DNA from: Enhygromyxa salina
GTDB lineage: Bacteria; Myxococcota_A; Polyangia; Nannocystales; Nannocystaceae
Direction of reading: 5' to 3'
NCBI RefSeq assembly: GCF_002994635.1
Contig: NZ_PVNL01000114.1
Location: 1-41,221 of the forward strand
Length of the DNA stretch: 41,221 nt
In this document: in pieces, positions 14,535 to 23,512 of the stretch
Layout: the number at the start of each line of letters is the position of its first letter
Position numbering within the stretch: the first letter of the stretch is position 1
The notes under the pieces: generated by a model
Databases searched by the model: none
The model's input: only the letters and a program-made list of their open reading frames with translations
What the model was told of the DNA's origin: nothing
Translations under genes and position numbers: made by a program

Positions 14535-17500
14535 ATGGACGACGCGTTCGACCAGGCACTCAAGACTGGACTCCTCAACCAGCAGACCATCCAGCTATTT
14601 CTCAACTGGTGTACCCACGCCAACATTGAACGGGATCCGGCCTGGGGCGTAGGGCTTTACGAAGTCAATACGGGCTTACCGATCAGTGGACGCCGCATTC
14701 GCTGCGTTCACGCACAGCATCCGTCGATCGCAGCCATGAACATGGAGAGGGTCGCACTCGACTTTCACGACAAAAATTGCAAAGGTTGCCAGCATCGAGT
14801 CCCGAAAAACATACCGAACTTCTCGGAAGTCCTAGAGAAACGCGACGGGCTTGAGCAGCGTCGTATGAAAGAAGAAACTGCCCGAGATGCCGAGGCCTCG
14901 CAGGCGCTCGCTGCTCGAAATAAGCATCGCACGGAGCTGACGAAGAGTGTCTCATCAACGGTCCAGGCAGGAATAGAAATCATTGGGAAGTTCGACTTAA
15001 ATCCCAGTGACGAAAATGGCGCTCATATGGTCGAGACCATCCAAGCTGTTGGCCACGGCCATGAGCCACTAAAGATGGCCCTTCATGCCATTGTTGATTC
15101 CGGCGGCGAACTGAGCGCAGCCTATGCGCTAGAAGCACTGCGAATATGTGGAGTCGACACTCGCGCCATGGTTGACGCGGCATGCGTCGCACTAGGAAAG
15201 CGTCAAGCTCTCAATGTGGCCAGTCAAATCGTGGCCGATTTCCTTAGTACCGAGATAAGTACAGATCTGGTAGGTGGGGCACTTTTTGGCCTAGTCGCCC
15301 GAGCCGTGCCACCAATGTTCGCTTTCTCTGCTCGAGAAGATCCGTCGCGGCTAAATGGACTTAGGGCTGCACTGTCATTATTTCCTGAGGTGTGTGTAGA
15401 ACATTTCCAGCGTTCCCTTGCTAGCATGCACCACCACGTCCGCCAGGAGGCGTTGGAGTCGATCAAGGCTTTTGACACGCAGTTCCCGACTTTACTGACG
15501 AAACTCACGCCTGCGATTGTGCGTTCCCTGCGCTTGCCAGACGACGAGTTTCGGACTCAGGGTGCCACGGGAACTGCCACGACAGTACTGGCATATGCAA
15601 TGGCTGTCGACCCTGAGAGCACGCATGCACAGATCCAGGAAGGCTATGCAAATCTAAGTGATGAACTGCAAGGTCACCTTGTGAAGGTCTACGCGCTTGC
15701 GTATGTACTTGGCCTTGGGTCAGGGGCTGAGCACCTGATGGCGCTATGCTTGTCAACTGTATTTGAGATCGCAATGCGCCGTCGCTACGACGAGGCGTTC
15801 GAAGAGAGTATTCGAACGCTTGGCATGGTTGCCCGCAAGGGATCCATGCCTCAAACCGCCGCGCAACAACTGTTCGGATTACTTGTTCTCATGGACAGTG
15901 ACTATGACGAGCAAGATCCATCACCGCTTGATCTCCGTCCGACAGCGTTGCAGACACTTGACCTTATGCATCGAAAATCCGTCATTAGCTTCGGGATAAA
16001 TCACATTATCGAGACCATTCAGGCATCGAAAGTTCCGAACATTCTTGAGCAGATCGAGAAGACCATGGCAGGAGTGCCTGCACGCCGCTGGCGGCTTCGC
16101 GGCTACCTTGTCTTAACAGCGAAGGGCGCCCAACGGAGTGTCGGAAACCGCGCGATGATTCCATTCGTCTACCGTGGCATGATGCACGCCGAACAATTTG
16201 TCCGAAAATCGTCCATAAGCTTATACAAGGATCTGTGTCGGAGTCTTCCTGTTGACAGTCTACCTGATCGGCTACATCAGTGTTTTGTCATTCTTGTTGG
16301 CGATCCTTTTGTGATGGTACACAAGGAGGCACTTGGAGCTCTGGGAGATATCAGGCTGCCGGATGCATACGCAAGCCAAATATTTGAGCATGTCTGGAGT
16401 TGGGCGAATGTCTACTCGACAGGGGAAGCCGACGGCAAGGTCGCTTTCAGTTGCATATATGTGATTCACAGGATGATTCGGAGCAACGCCATCCGTGTGA
16501 ATCCTGAGAAGGCGTACCGGCAAATGCTGAACTGGGCGATCAGGCTTCCGCCTAACGACTCTTACCCTGTACTGCGCAGGCTCTTCGAGGAGTTTCTGAA
16601 ACTCGGCCAGCCCCTCACGGAGGCCATCTTCGATATGTTGACAGACCCTCGACTCAGCAGCCACCACCGTCGCAGTATTTGCGAGGCTTTTCACAGGGTT
16701 ACAACGCATGGCATGTCGGGTAGCCGAATCTGGTCGTGGTTGGAAAAGTTCTTGCAGCAAGAACCATACCCGTACACCGTGTTCGTGATTGCTGAAAACC
16801 TGACTAGGTCGGGGCACTGGGATATCACAGCAAAATTGCTGGAGCATTCCTCTCGAAACTTCCGAGGTGATTCGTCCGATAGGGAGGCGAAGCGTGCGAT
16901 CGATGAACTTGCTAGGTTTGTTCGAGCTGAGCAGTTGGTCTTGTCAGGGGATATCAGCGAGGCCGGATTGGCCTTCTCCGAAATACTGGAAGAATTGGTC
17001 GAGCCTGGCGAGGGGTCGTTAGCGAAATCAGACTCGAATATGCCTCAAGACTTTCGACCACGAGGATTTATGATCACCGTGAGGCCCTCTGCAACCTATC
17101 GGGTTCGAGCAGAGAATTATGTCAGGACCGAGCGTATTATTCGGGATCTTCGGCGCGGCGAGTGGGCAACTGTTGCTGACACAGGGCCCAATGAGTTTGC
17201 TGCACGGTTTCTGAAAGAGGTTGGGCATAGCTTTTCATCATATGCATACAAGCTGTGGCTCAGTTTGATCGAAATTTCAGGTTTGCTACTCAAGTGGGCT
17301 GGGGAGGTGAGGCGGGCCCGTGATGGCTCACACTTCAGGCAAGCAGCGCATATGAGGCTCGATGAACTCAACCTCGAAGGAAACTCAGAGTGGGATGTCG
17401 GTCAGTTTGTTGACGTTGTGTCTCGTATGCGCGGTGTGGCGATGCCTCTTGAGATCATCGATGTGACGCATGCTCTTCTGTCGATCCCATTGCCCGTTCC

Positions 17501-18611
17501 ACTGTATTCGTTCTCTGTCGACCGTGAGGGGGCAGTCACGTCCCGAACTGAGAACTCCTTAGTCGCTCGGCGAGTCGCCATTATTTCATTCACCGTAAAC
17601 GCACAGCCAGTGACATGTCCAATGACTGTGCAACCTGATGCTCTGCACGATCTTGCGATTGATATAGCACTATCAGGGTGGCCCGAAGGAGCAACCGATC
17701 TCGTCCTCGAGCCTCTCGGAGTCGCCCCAGTTGACACATGGACACTTCCCCAATTTTCGGTGAAAAATTCGGGAGATGTCAATCTTCGAGCCACGGGAAA
17801 CATGCGATTTCATGTCCCTCAATCCTTTGGAGCGGAGCCGTTGCAGTTTGAGTATTCGGGGTATTTCGTTAGTCCGAGCGGACAGATCCCCGTTGCCGTC
17901 GAAGGGGCAAGGGAACTGCTTTTTCGTAGCTATGATCCAGCCCTCACCCCGGTCACTGGCTATGAACAGGTAGACCTGAAGCTAATGGCTATTTTAGATC
18001 AGATAAGGATGGTTCCAGGTGTCGGAATGAGGGAGCTGTCCAGTTTTGCTGAGGCCATGAAGACGATCGCGCAGGCCGCCGCTCGCTCGTTGCAGGACGG
18101 GATATTCAAGGATTGTCGGGGCGAGGCAAGTTTCCAGAGTGCGATGCGGAAGTGTATGCGCGACAATCCCAGGATTGGCTCTCAGCTGGAGGAGCATCCA
18201 TGGGCTGCCGGAGGTGGGATTGTTGACCTGTCTTTTAATCGGGTCCGGATTGAGTTGAAATACGAAGGCAGTTGCACCGTCAACGTTGAGGGTGCTCTGC
18301 GATACTCCGGGCAGGCAGCGCAGTATGTCTCGGGAAGCGATCGTCGCCTCGGGATATTATGTGTTCTAGATAACGCACCCAGCGATTCAGCAGCCGGTTC
18401 TGTTCAGAATGATATATTTCTAGAGACAGTCTACCCTAAGTCTGGCGGCTCTGTTCCGCTGTTACTTGGCGTTGTGATCATACGTGGCGCACTACCGAAG
18501 CCCAGTTCTCTGAAGAAGGCAGCCAAGAAGAAGGTCGCCAAGAAGAAGGTCGCCAAGAAGAAGGTCGCCAAGAAGAAGGTCGCCAAGAAGAAGGCAGGTA
18601 AGAAATCCTAG
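14535..18611 (+). CDS. Giant helical-repeat protein with C-terminal PD-(D/E)xK nuclease motif
   Basis: This 1358-aa protein has an N-terminal Cys/His cluster (C57-V-H59, then H78, C82, C85 and H87 in FHDKNCKGCQHR) likely to bind zinc. A coiled region follows (about 95-150), then about 700 residues of alternating amphipathic helices typical of HEAT/ARM-like solenoids. A beta-rich segment spans about 960-1140. A nuclease-like domain has GGGIVDLSFNRVRIELKYEG, with D1231, E1240 and K1242 in the D-x(8)-ExK pattern of PD-(D/E)xK enzymes, then AQYVSGSDRRLGILCVLD. The tail is (KKKVA)n. I infer a cytoplasmic DNA-targeting defence nuclease. It is much AT-richer than its surroundings and flanked by IS91-type repeats, which indicates transfer. 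No family name is recognised. Confidence 0.85.
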   Translation: MDDAFDQALKTGLLNQQTIQLFLNWCTHANIERDPAWGVGLYEVNTGLPISGRRIRCVHAQHPSIAAMNMERVALDFHDKNCKGCQHRVPKNIPNFSEVLEKRDGLEQRRMKEETARDAEASQALAARNKHRTELTKSVSSTVQAGIEIIGKFDLNPSDENGAHMVETIQAVGHGHEPLKMALHAIVDSGGELSAAYALEALRICGVDTRAMVDAACVALGKRQALNVASQIVADFLSTEISTDLVGGALFGLVARAVPPMFAFSAREDPSRLNGLRAALSLFPEVCVEHFQRSLASMHHHVRQEALESIKAFDTQFPTLLTKLTPAIVRSLRLPDDEFRTQGATGTATTVLAYAMAVDPESTHAQIQEGYANLSDELQGHLVKVYALAYVLGLGSGAEHLMALCLSTVFEIAMRRRYDEAFEESIRTLGMVARKGSMPQTAAQQLFGLLVLMDSDYDEQDPSPLDLRPTALQTLDLMHRKSVISFGINHIIETIQASKVPNILEQIEKTMAGVPARRWRLRGYLVLTAKGAQRSVGNRAMIPFVYRGMMHAEQFVRKSSISLYKDLCRSLPVDSLPDRLHQCFVILVGDPFVMVHKEALGALGDIRLPDAYASQIFEHVWSWANVYSTGEADGKVAFSCIYVIHRMIRSNAIRVNPEKAYRQMLNWAIRLPPNDSYPVLRRLFEEFLKLGQPLTEAIFDMLTDPRLSSHHRRSICEAFHRVTTHGMSGSRIWSWLEKFLQQEPYPYTVFVIAENLTRSGHWDITAKLLEHSSRNFRGDSSDREAKRAIDELARFVRAEQLVLSGDISEAGLAFSEILEELVEPGEGSLAKSDSNMPQDFRPRGFMITVRPSATYRVRAENYVRTERIIRDLRRGEWATVADTGPNEFAARFLKEVGHSFSSYAYKLWLSLIEISGLLLKWAGEVRRARDGSHFRQAAHMRLDELNLEGNSEWDVGQFVDVVSRMRGVAMPLEIIDVTHALLSIPLPVPLYSFSVDREGAVTSRTENSLVARRVAIISFTVNAQPVTCPMTVQPDALHDLAIDIALSGWPEGATDLVLEPLGVAPVDTWTLPQFSVKNSGDVNLRATGNMRFHVPQSFGAEPLQFEYSGYFVSPSGQIPVAVEGARELLFRSYDPALTPVTGYEQVDLKLMAILDQIRMVPGVGMRELSSFAEAMKTIAQAAARSLQDGIFKDCRGEASFQSAMRKCMRDNPRIGSQLEEHPWAAGGGIVDLSFNRVRIELKYEGSCTVNVEGALRYSGQAAQYVSGSDRRLGILCVLDNAPSDSAAGSVQNDIFLETVYPKSGGSVPLLLGVVIIRGALPKPSSLKKAAKKKVAKKKVAKKKVAKKKVAKKKAGKKS
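18522..18596 (+). repeat. 15-bp tandem repeats encoding KKKVA tail
   Basis: Five near-exact 15-base units (gccaagaagaaggtc) encode a Lys-rich, histone H1-like tail at the end of the nuclease-like protein. Such tails bind DNA non-specifically and are prone to slippage, so copy number may vary between strains. Its GC-rich codons contrast with the AT-richer body of the gene. Confidence 0.9.
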
Positions 18612-19326
18612 TCCGGGCAACCAGGACTGTCGTTGAGGCGTAAGCACTCGGTGACGAGATCTGCCGCTCGCTCCGACGCCGAGCCAAGCTCGCGCTCGGC
18701 CTGCGCTCGGTCGAGGAGGCCAAGTTCGGCGCACACCTCATTAGCTCTGCAAAGCTCGAGCTCGACTTCGCGGCGTGACCGACCCGACTCTGCCGGCCCG
18801 ACTCTGATCCGAGTTGTGATCGTCGAGCCGTGCCTCCCCCGCGCCGCCTTCTGCAACCAGCACGGCCTCGATCCGCAGTGTCGCAGGCGGTGGACCGCCG
18901 AGCCCGAGCGTCGCGGCGTCGTCGACCAAGACGTCGCCAAGCACATGTTTCAGCTCGAGCCGCAGCAGGACCCCAGCGGCTTGTGCTGCAGGTCATGACG
19001 TCGACAGCAAACATGCGCTTTCGAGTCGGTCGGATCCATGAGCCTCCTCGCTGAGGTCGCAAAGGCTATCGTGGGGAGACCATGCTCGGGTTCGACAGAC
19101 GACGGCCGGCGGCTTCGGCGATTCAGCGAGCGTGAGACCGGAGCGGATGCACGCGCGCGTCAATCCGACCTGCGGTGTCCGCCGCGCAGAGAGGGTCGGG
19201 CCGAGACACTCTCTGCCTTGCCAACTGCGCCACAGTTTTCACCGCAAGCCCCTTACGGCGGGGGCAGCTGCATTCATGTCACAGCCCGCCAGCAAACATG
19301 GCGGCGTCGCGCACGTCGGTCGCCGT
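18612..19326. other. 715-bp non-coding mosaic of transposon remnants
   Basis: No intact gene is visible. The stretch holds the right copy of the 40-bp repeat (18753-18792) and, on the minus strand at 18988-19020, a piece encoding RMFAVDVMTC, the same motif as in the IS91-type fragment at 13.99 kb but inverted. Remnants of at least two insertions in opposite orientation are thus mixed here. A short T-poor segment follows up to the lipoprotein gene end. Confidence 0.6.
18753..18792 (+). repeat. 40-bp direct repeat, right copy (IS91-type tnp 3' end)
   Basis: This is identical to 14143-14182. It is followed by a short internal duplication (gcccgactctg) and then by sequence similar to what follows the left copy. 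Only the last five transposase codons are present, so it is an isolated element end. Confidence 0.9.
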
Positions 19327-19761
19327 CTACTCAATGCAGGCGAAAAAACTCGGTCGGATGTCAGCCGGAAGTTGGGGGCAGGCCGCGAGCGCAGCAGCGA
19401 GATCGGCAGTGCAGTCAGTATTCTCGCCTTCCTCACATGAGGGGTTCAACCCCAAGCACTGCACGTGGAACCGGTAGGCCGAACTCGCGCAGTCCAGGTA
19501 GTCCCTGCCGATCTCTTCGTTGCCGTCCAGCACTCCTGCGAGGCATTGCACGTCCTCGTTGGTGACGGTGCCGAGCGCATCACCACACTCGACCATGGAG
19601 TCGTAGCCGAGCTCCATCGGGCACCTACACGCCTCGGAGTTGGCCTCGTTGACCACGCGCTCATACTCGTTGAGTTCGTCGGTCAGGTCGGGCGCTTGCT
19701 GGCAGGAGAGCACAAGCCCCAGCAGGCCAAGTGAGAGTCCGCGACGGGTCCGCGAGCGCAT
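19327..19761 (-). CDS. Cysteine-rich lipoprotein
   Basis: The 144-aa product starts with a basic n-region and hydrophobic core and a lipobox (LGLVLSC, cleavage before Cys20), so it should be lipid-anchored. The mature part is acidic, with about eight further Cys, including EACRCPMELG and NPSCEEGENTDC, as in many periplasm-facing myxobacterial lipoproteins. It begins 19 bases downstream of the 660-aa gene on the same strand and is the last gene of the minus arm. It may anchor that arm's product to the outer membrane. Confidence 0.8.
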   Translation of the reverse strand: MRSRTRRGLSLGLLGLVLSCQQAPDLTDELNEYERVVNEANSEACRCPMELGYDSMVECGDALGTVTNEDVQCLAGVLDGNEEIGRDYLDCASSAYRFHVQCLGLNPSCEEGENTDCTADLAAALAACPQLPADIRPSFFACIE

Positions 19762-19780
19762 GGCCCAGCGTACACCGGAG

Positions 19781-21763
19781 TCAGTCGTTGGTCATCCTAC
19801 GCAGGGCCATGATCCCGGCAGCCGTCAGCAGCACGCTACCGGCCGCGACACTCATCGCTACCCCCGCGTTGGTCTCCTTGGTCTTGGCTGGGGCCGGGGC
19901 CCTCGCCCCGGCGACCCTGGTCGGTGCGTCTGCTCGAGTTGGCGCCCGTTGAACGAGGTTGATCGCCCCTTCGAACGGCGACACCCGCGAGACCTTGGGT
20001 GAAGGGGGCGCTCGCTGGGGCTTGATGTCCGGGGCGAGAAGTTGGTGGCCGGCCATACCGGGGCTAACCAGCAGGCCCTTCTTGACGGGGGATACCTTGA
20101 CGCCCGCCCGCTCGAGCTCCGCTCGGTAGTCGGGGTCGCTGACGTGACGCAGGTCGACGAGCATGCGTTTGGTGCTGCCCAGCAGTTCACGACGTGCGGT
20201 CGTGAAGTGGTCGCCAAGCTTGTTCTTGCGGATCTTGCCGTGGGTGTAGAGCGCGCCAGCTCCCGGCGGGACGTAGGCGACCGACACGCTGTCGAGGTAG
20301 TGGAGCTGCACGGCCGCCAGATCCCGACAAAATGGGGCGATGATTTGAGTGAAGATCGAGTCTGCGAACGCGACCTTGAAGTCGGCCTCACGTGGCGAGC
20401 TGATCAGGCTGACCGGCATCGCAGGCTCGCGGCCACCCAAGCGGATCTCACCGTCGGTCTCGAACGCGGTCATGAACGTCGCAAGCCGCGAGATGAGACC
20501 CCGCCACCCCGAGCCGTTGTATCGACGCCACTCGGCCGCTGCGAACTCCCAGAAGCGCTCGAAGCAATCCTTCCACGACTTGTGAACATACTCGATGTCG
20601 ATCGTGTACAGCAGCGGCCCCGGTCGGGCGATCATGTCGAGCAAATTGCCCAAGAGCTTGTTCGTCGAAGGATAGAACGCGCCCACATTTTCGCCGGGAG
20701 TGGTCGCGTTGAGGGGCGCACCGCCGTACGCCCACCCCAGCCCTTCAACCGGCCAGACCGACTCGGCGCGGACACACTGACGACAGTCACGTTTGCCGTC
20801 AAAGGTCTTCGTGGTCTTGTAGCAGGGCTTGTTCTCGCCGCGGCAGAACAGCGAGTAGCGATCAACCGAGACCGTCGCCCGCACGGCTTGATAGAAGCGA
20901 TAGGACGCCTGCAGAACCCGAAGCGAGGTTGTCGTGCCCGGCATGAACCCAAACGTCGATGCATCGCCGGGGTCGAAGTGGTACTGGGCGTGGCCGTCGG
21001 GGCCGTGGCTCTCTTGCGGATGCCCTTGCTGCGCGGCGATACCCTGTGCGCGGTGCTGGATGTGCCACGGCCGCTCGGCGCGGTAGGCAGGCAAGTACAG
21101 GCTGGTGTAGTCGGCGTTCGAAGCCGGCTCGATCCCACCGTCCGGGTACACGACGCCCCCGGTGCCCTTGCTGCGGAACACCTCGAACACACGGTTCACC
21201 TGCCAAGTATCCGTCGCCGGATCCTCAGTCTGCAGCGGCGGAAACGAGATGTTCTTGCCGAGGTCCGCCTCGACCTTGGCGCGACCGACATCCACGGCCC
21301 ACACCGCGACCGCGAGCACCTGCGCGACGGTCTGCGTCACGATGTTGCTCTGGCAGACGATCTGCAGGATCTGGATCGCCGTGTTTTTGAGCAGCTCCGG
21401 GAGCATCTCCGCCGGATCCTCGAAGTTCTTGATCGTGTTGATCGTGCTGTCGAGGGTCGTGTACACGTGCGACATGCCCTCGGCGAGCCCTGTGCCCTCG
21501 AGCGGTGGCATGCCAACCCGCGTCCCGAGCTCGAACAGACTGATCTGCGTGGTCGAGACCCAGTTTTGCCAGTCGGCGGCCGCAAAGGTCTTCATGGCCA
21601 GATCGCCGCCGATCCCGATCGCGGGGTCGAGCACCGAGTTGGCGAACACCTCCTTGCCCGGCAGCTGGCTGCTGAACGTCTTCCAGTCGATGCCCCGCGG
21701 AAACACCCGCTCGGCGCGCTTGGTGGCGTTGTCGATGAACGTCTCGTCTGGTCGCAGCAGCAT
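19781..21763 (-). CDS. 660-aa protein with C-terminal membrane segment, unknown
   Basis: I do not recognise the family. The N-terminal 200 residues are helical with amphipathic stretches (for example IVTQTVAQVLAVAVWAVDVG). The middle contains a Cys-rich loop (LFCRGENKPCYKTTKTF and DCRQC) that could bind metal. The C-terminal quarter is Pro/Ala-rich with a final transmembrane helix (AGVAMSVAAGSVLLTAAGIM) and a basic end, predicting a tail-anchored protein. The gene starts 4 bases after the 79-aa gene, so it is in the same operon. Size and layout suit a structural component of the envelope apparatus or particle. Confidence 0.75.
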   Translation of the reverse strand: MLLRPDETFIDNATKRAERVFPRGIDWKTFSSQLPGKEVFANSVLDPAIGIGGDLAMKTFAAADWQNWVSTTQISLFELGTRVGMPPLEGTGLAEGMSHVYTTLDSTINTIKNFEDPAEMLPELLKNTAIQILQIVCQSNIVTQTVAQVLAVAVWAVDVGRAKVEADLGKNISFPPLQTEDPATDTWQVNRVFEVFRSKGTGGVVYPDGGIEPASNADYTSLYLPAYRAERPWHIQHRAQGIAAQQGHPQESHGPDGHAQYHFDPGDASTFGFMPGTTTSLRVLQASYRFYQAVRATVSVDRYSLFCRGENKPCYKTTKTFDGKRDCRQCVRAESVWPVEGLGWAYGGAPLNATTPGENVGAFYPSTNKLLGNLLDMIARPGPLLYTIDIEYVHKSWKDCFERFWEFAAAEWRRYNGSGWRGLISRLATFMTAFETDGEIRLGGREPAMPVSLISSPREADFKVAFADSIFTQIIAPFCRDLAAVQLHYLDSVSVAYVPPGAGALYTHGKIRKNKLGDHFTTARRELLGSTKRMLVDLRHVSDPDYRAELERAGVKVSPVKKGLLVSPGMAGHQLLAPDIKPQRAPPSPKVSRVSPFEGAINLVQRAPTRADAPTRVAGARAPAPAKTKETNAGVAMSVAAGSVLLTAAGIMALRRMTND

Positions 21764-21767
21764 GGTC

Positions 21768-22007
21768 TCACTTGCTCTCGTTGGGCCCGTTGCGCCGGCC
21801 GGGGCCCGCTTGTGTCACGCGCACACCCTCACCCGATCGCGTGGGCGCAGACCTTCCGGTCGGTTCGTCGAGCAGCTCCGCGAACAGCTCGCTAAAGCAC
21901 GCCTCGTAGCTGAAGTCATCCAGCCCCAGATCACGCGACAGATCCTCGCTGGTAGGGCCGCCGTCCCTATCCGGCGGTGGTGTCTGCGGTTTCCGAGTCG
22001 TCGCCAT
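21768..22007 (-). CDS. Small acidic/Pro-rich protein (79 aa), unknown
   Basis: A 79-aa product with a disordered N-terminus (TTRKPQTPPPDRDGGPTS), a short acidic helical centre (LGLDDFSYEACFSELFAELL) and a disordered C-terminus. Its start overlaps the end of the 390-aa gene by 41 bases and its stop is 4 bases before the next start, so it is probably translated in the operon. It resembles a small linker or scaffold protein only in composition. Confidence 0.6.
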   Translation of the reverse strand: MATTRKPQTPPPDRDGGPTSEDLSRDLGLDDFSYEACFSELFAELLDEPTGRSAPTRSGEGVRVTQAGPGRRNGPNESK

Positions 22008-23139
22008 AGTCGCCCATCCTGTACATGGCCAATCGACCGATGATGTAGCGAGCAGCGAGCTGCTGCTCTGGGTTTGCCACGTCCCGAAACAGATCGCTGC
22101 GCAGCAGTCGGACCAACCGAACGATCTGCACGAGCGCCTCCTGCTCGCTCTTGATACTGGCGGCCTGGTCGAGCACGGCCAGGACCGCCCCCGCGGCCTT
22201 GCGGTCGCCCTTCATGAGCAGATCGAGCTGGGTCACGGTCAGCGTCAGCACCAGGTAGGCCATGGCCTGCTGAGCGCACTTGAACTCGGGAAACACGGTG
22301 ATGTTGCGGTTGCCGAGCACCTCGACCAGCCGGTCTGCAAATGGCAGCACGTTGGCGATCGCGGAGTCCAGGCCGTACTTGAGAAACCCGAACATCTGGG
22401 CCGCTCGCCGGGTCTTCTCCATCTCGGCCAGCGCCCTGGCCTTGAGTTCGATTCGCCCAGACTGCTGATCCTGTGAGCGGGCGACCTGCTCGCGCTGATA
22501 GTCGATCGCTTCGCGGACCGCGTTGTTCGCCTGCGCCCAGAGCCGGTGATTGTTCTCGAGCGTCTCGTTCGCCCGACCGACCGCGTTGTCCCGATCGGAC
22601 TTGGTGTAGTCGATGATCTCTCGGAGTGACTTGGCGTGCTCGCGCTGAAGATCGAGCCAACCGGCCGACTCGCGGGCGTCGCGGCCCCAGGACCGTGGCC
22701 CGTCGCTGGGCGGGGATGACGAGTCACCGTCGTCTTCGTCCTCACTGAGGCGACAGCGCCGACCATCCTCGAACAGCAGCTCATCGTTGATACCGAAGCC
22801 AACGAGCTGAAAGTCGCACCAGTCGCCACGAGACCGGGTCCAGTTGACGGCGATCGTCCACAGATCCCCGACGGTCTCTTCGATCTTCTTGCGGCGCGTC
22901 GCGGGAAACTCCGCGTCTTCTGAGCACCACTCGAAGTGGGTCTCAGGCAGCTCCAAGTGGTCCCAGTCTCGATCGTCGTGGAGATCGTCGACGTTGACGT
23001 GGTCGGGGACCACTGGCCGATAGGGGACGTTCCCGCGGCGCCAGAGCATCCGAACGCGATGGAGTTCGTGGTGTGCTTCGGCCAAGAGCCGACACCACTC
23101 GGTCGGGGGAGCAGTAAGGCTGCCTTTACGTCGGGACAT
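21967..23139 (-). CDS. 390-aa helical/coiled-coil protein, first gene of minus arm
   Basis: The N-terminus (about 1-130) looks globular, with many Trp/His/Asp, for example HVNVDDLHDDRDWDHLEL. An acidic Ser linker precedes a long helical region (about 165-260; LREIIDYTKSDRDNAVGRAN and REQVARSQDQQSGRIELKAR) likely to form a coiled coil. More helices follow (AYLVLTLTVTQLDLLMKGD). The family is not recognised. It is transcribed away from the six-palindrome array and should be controlled together with the plus arm. Confidence 0.75.
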   Translation of the reverse strand: MSRRKGSLTAPPTEWCRLLAEAHHELHRVRMLWRRGNVPYRPVVPDHVNVDDLHDDRDWDHLELPETHFEWCSEDAEFPATRRKKIEETVGDLWTIAVNWTRSRGDWCDFQLVGFGINDELLFEDGRRCRLSEDEDDGDSSSPPSDGPRSWGRDARESAGWLDLQREHAKSLREIIDYTKSDRDNAVGRANETLENNHRLWAQANNAVREAIDYQREQVARSQDQQSGRIELKARALAEMEKTRRAAQMFGFLKYGLDSAIANVLPFADRLVEVLGNRNITVFPEFKCAQQAMAYLVLTLTVTQLDLLMKGDRKAAGAVLAVLDQAASIKSEQEALVQIVRLVRLLRSDLFRDVANPEQQLAARYIIGRLAMYRMGDYGDDSETADTTAG

Positions 23140-23237
23140 GCAACACCTGCGGCGATCGAGAGAAGCGGCACCCTGTCACCACTTCCCCGACGCTGCAAGC
23201 GACATTTTTTTGCCCACACGGATGCACCCAATCCACG

Positions 23238-23395
23238 AAAGTGGCGTGCACCCATCCAAAAGTGCAATGCACTCTGCCGTGCACGTTGGGAAAAGTGCCA
23301 TGCACCGTGCGGCCCACAGTGGACAAAGTGCACTGCACTTGCCAAATTGTGCATGTTCGAGTGCGGTGCACTTTGGAAAAAGTGCCATGCACTTT
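23238..23395. repeat. Six-copy palindrome array AAAGTGC-N3-GCACTTT
   Basis: Six 17-base sites fit AAAGTGC-N3-GCACTTT: 23238-23254 (degenerate), 23259-23275, 23292-23308, 23325-23341, 23358-23374 and 23379-23395 (perfect). Start-to-start distances are 21, 33, 33, 33 and 21 bases, all close to whole helical turns, so every site faces the same side and the array is symmetric. Weaker half-sites lie 12 bases after the inner copies. It sits between the two divergent arms, so cooperative operator binding is the best explanation. Iterons of a replication origin are an alternative. Confidence 0.85.
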
Positions 23396-23474
23396 TCAGC
23401 TGCCATTCGTCAGAACGGCAATAGGCCTCGACCCGGGATTGTGTGCAATACGCACGCAAGCGCGACCCAAAAAC

Positions 23475-23501
23475 GGTGGATTTTGGAGGCTCACATCCAC
23501 C
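23475..23501 (+). promoter_or_regulatory. Hairpin enclosing a Shine-Dalgarno-like GGAGG
   Basis: GGTGGAT (23475-23481) pairs with ATCCACC (23495-23501) around a 13-base loop that contains GGAGG. It lies just before the first gene of the plus arm. It could modulate translation, or be an operator. Two CCATGG boxes follow at 23500 and 23511. The remaining bases of this 373-bp intergenic stretch (23140-23237 and 23396-23474) show nothing else I can name. Confidence 0.4.
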
Positions 23502-23512
23502 ATGGTTGATCC

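Noticed and set aside
18478..19062. 194-aa minus-strand gene after the nuclease-like gene
   Set aside because: It mixes an antisense reading of the Lys-repeat tail with transposase debris and has no continuous domain.
20042..21895. 617-aa plus-strand frame opposite the 660-aa gene
   Set aside because: Arg/His/Val-rich antisense translation with no recognisable motif, while the minus-strand frame has coherent helices, a Cys loop, a membrane helix and operon spacing.
23238..23395. CRISPR-like array
   Set aside because: Units are 17-base palindromes in a 21/33-base lattice with intervals too short and too similar to be spacers, and no cas gene is near.
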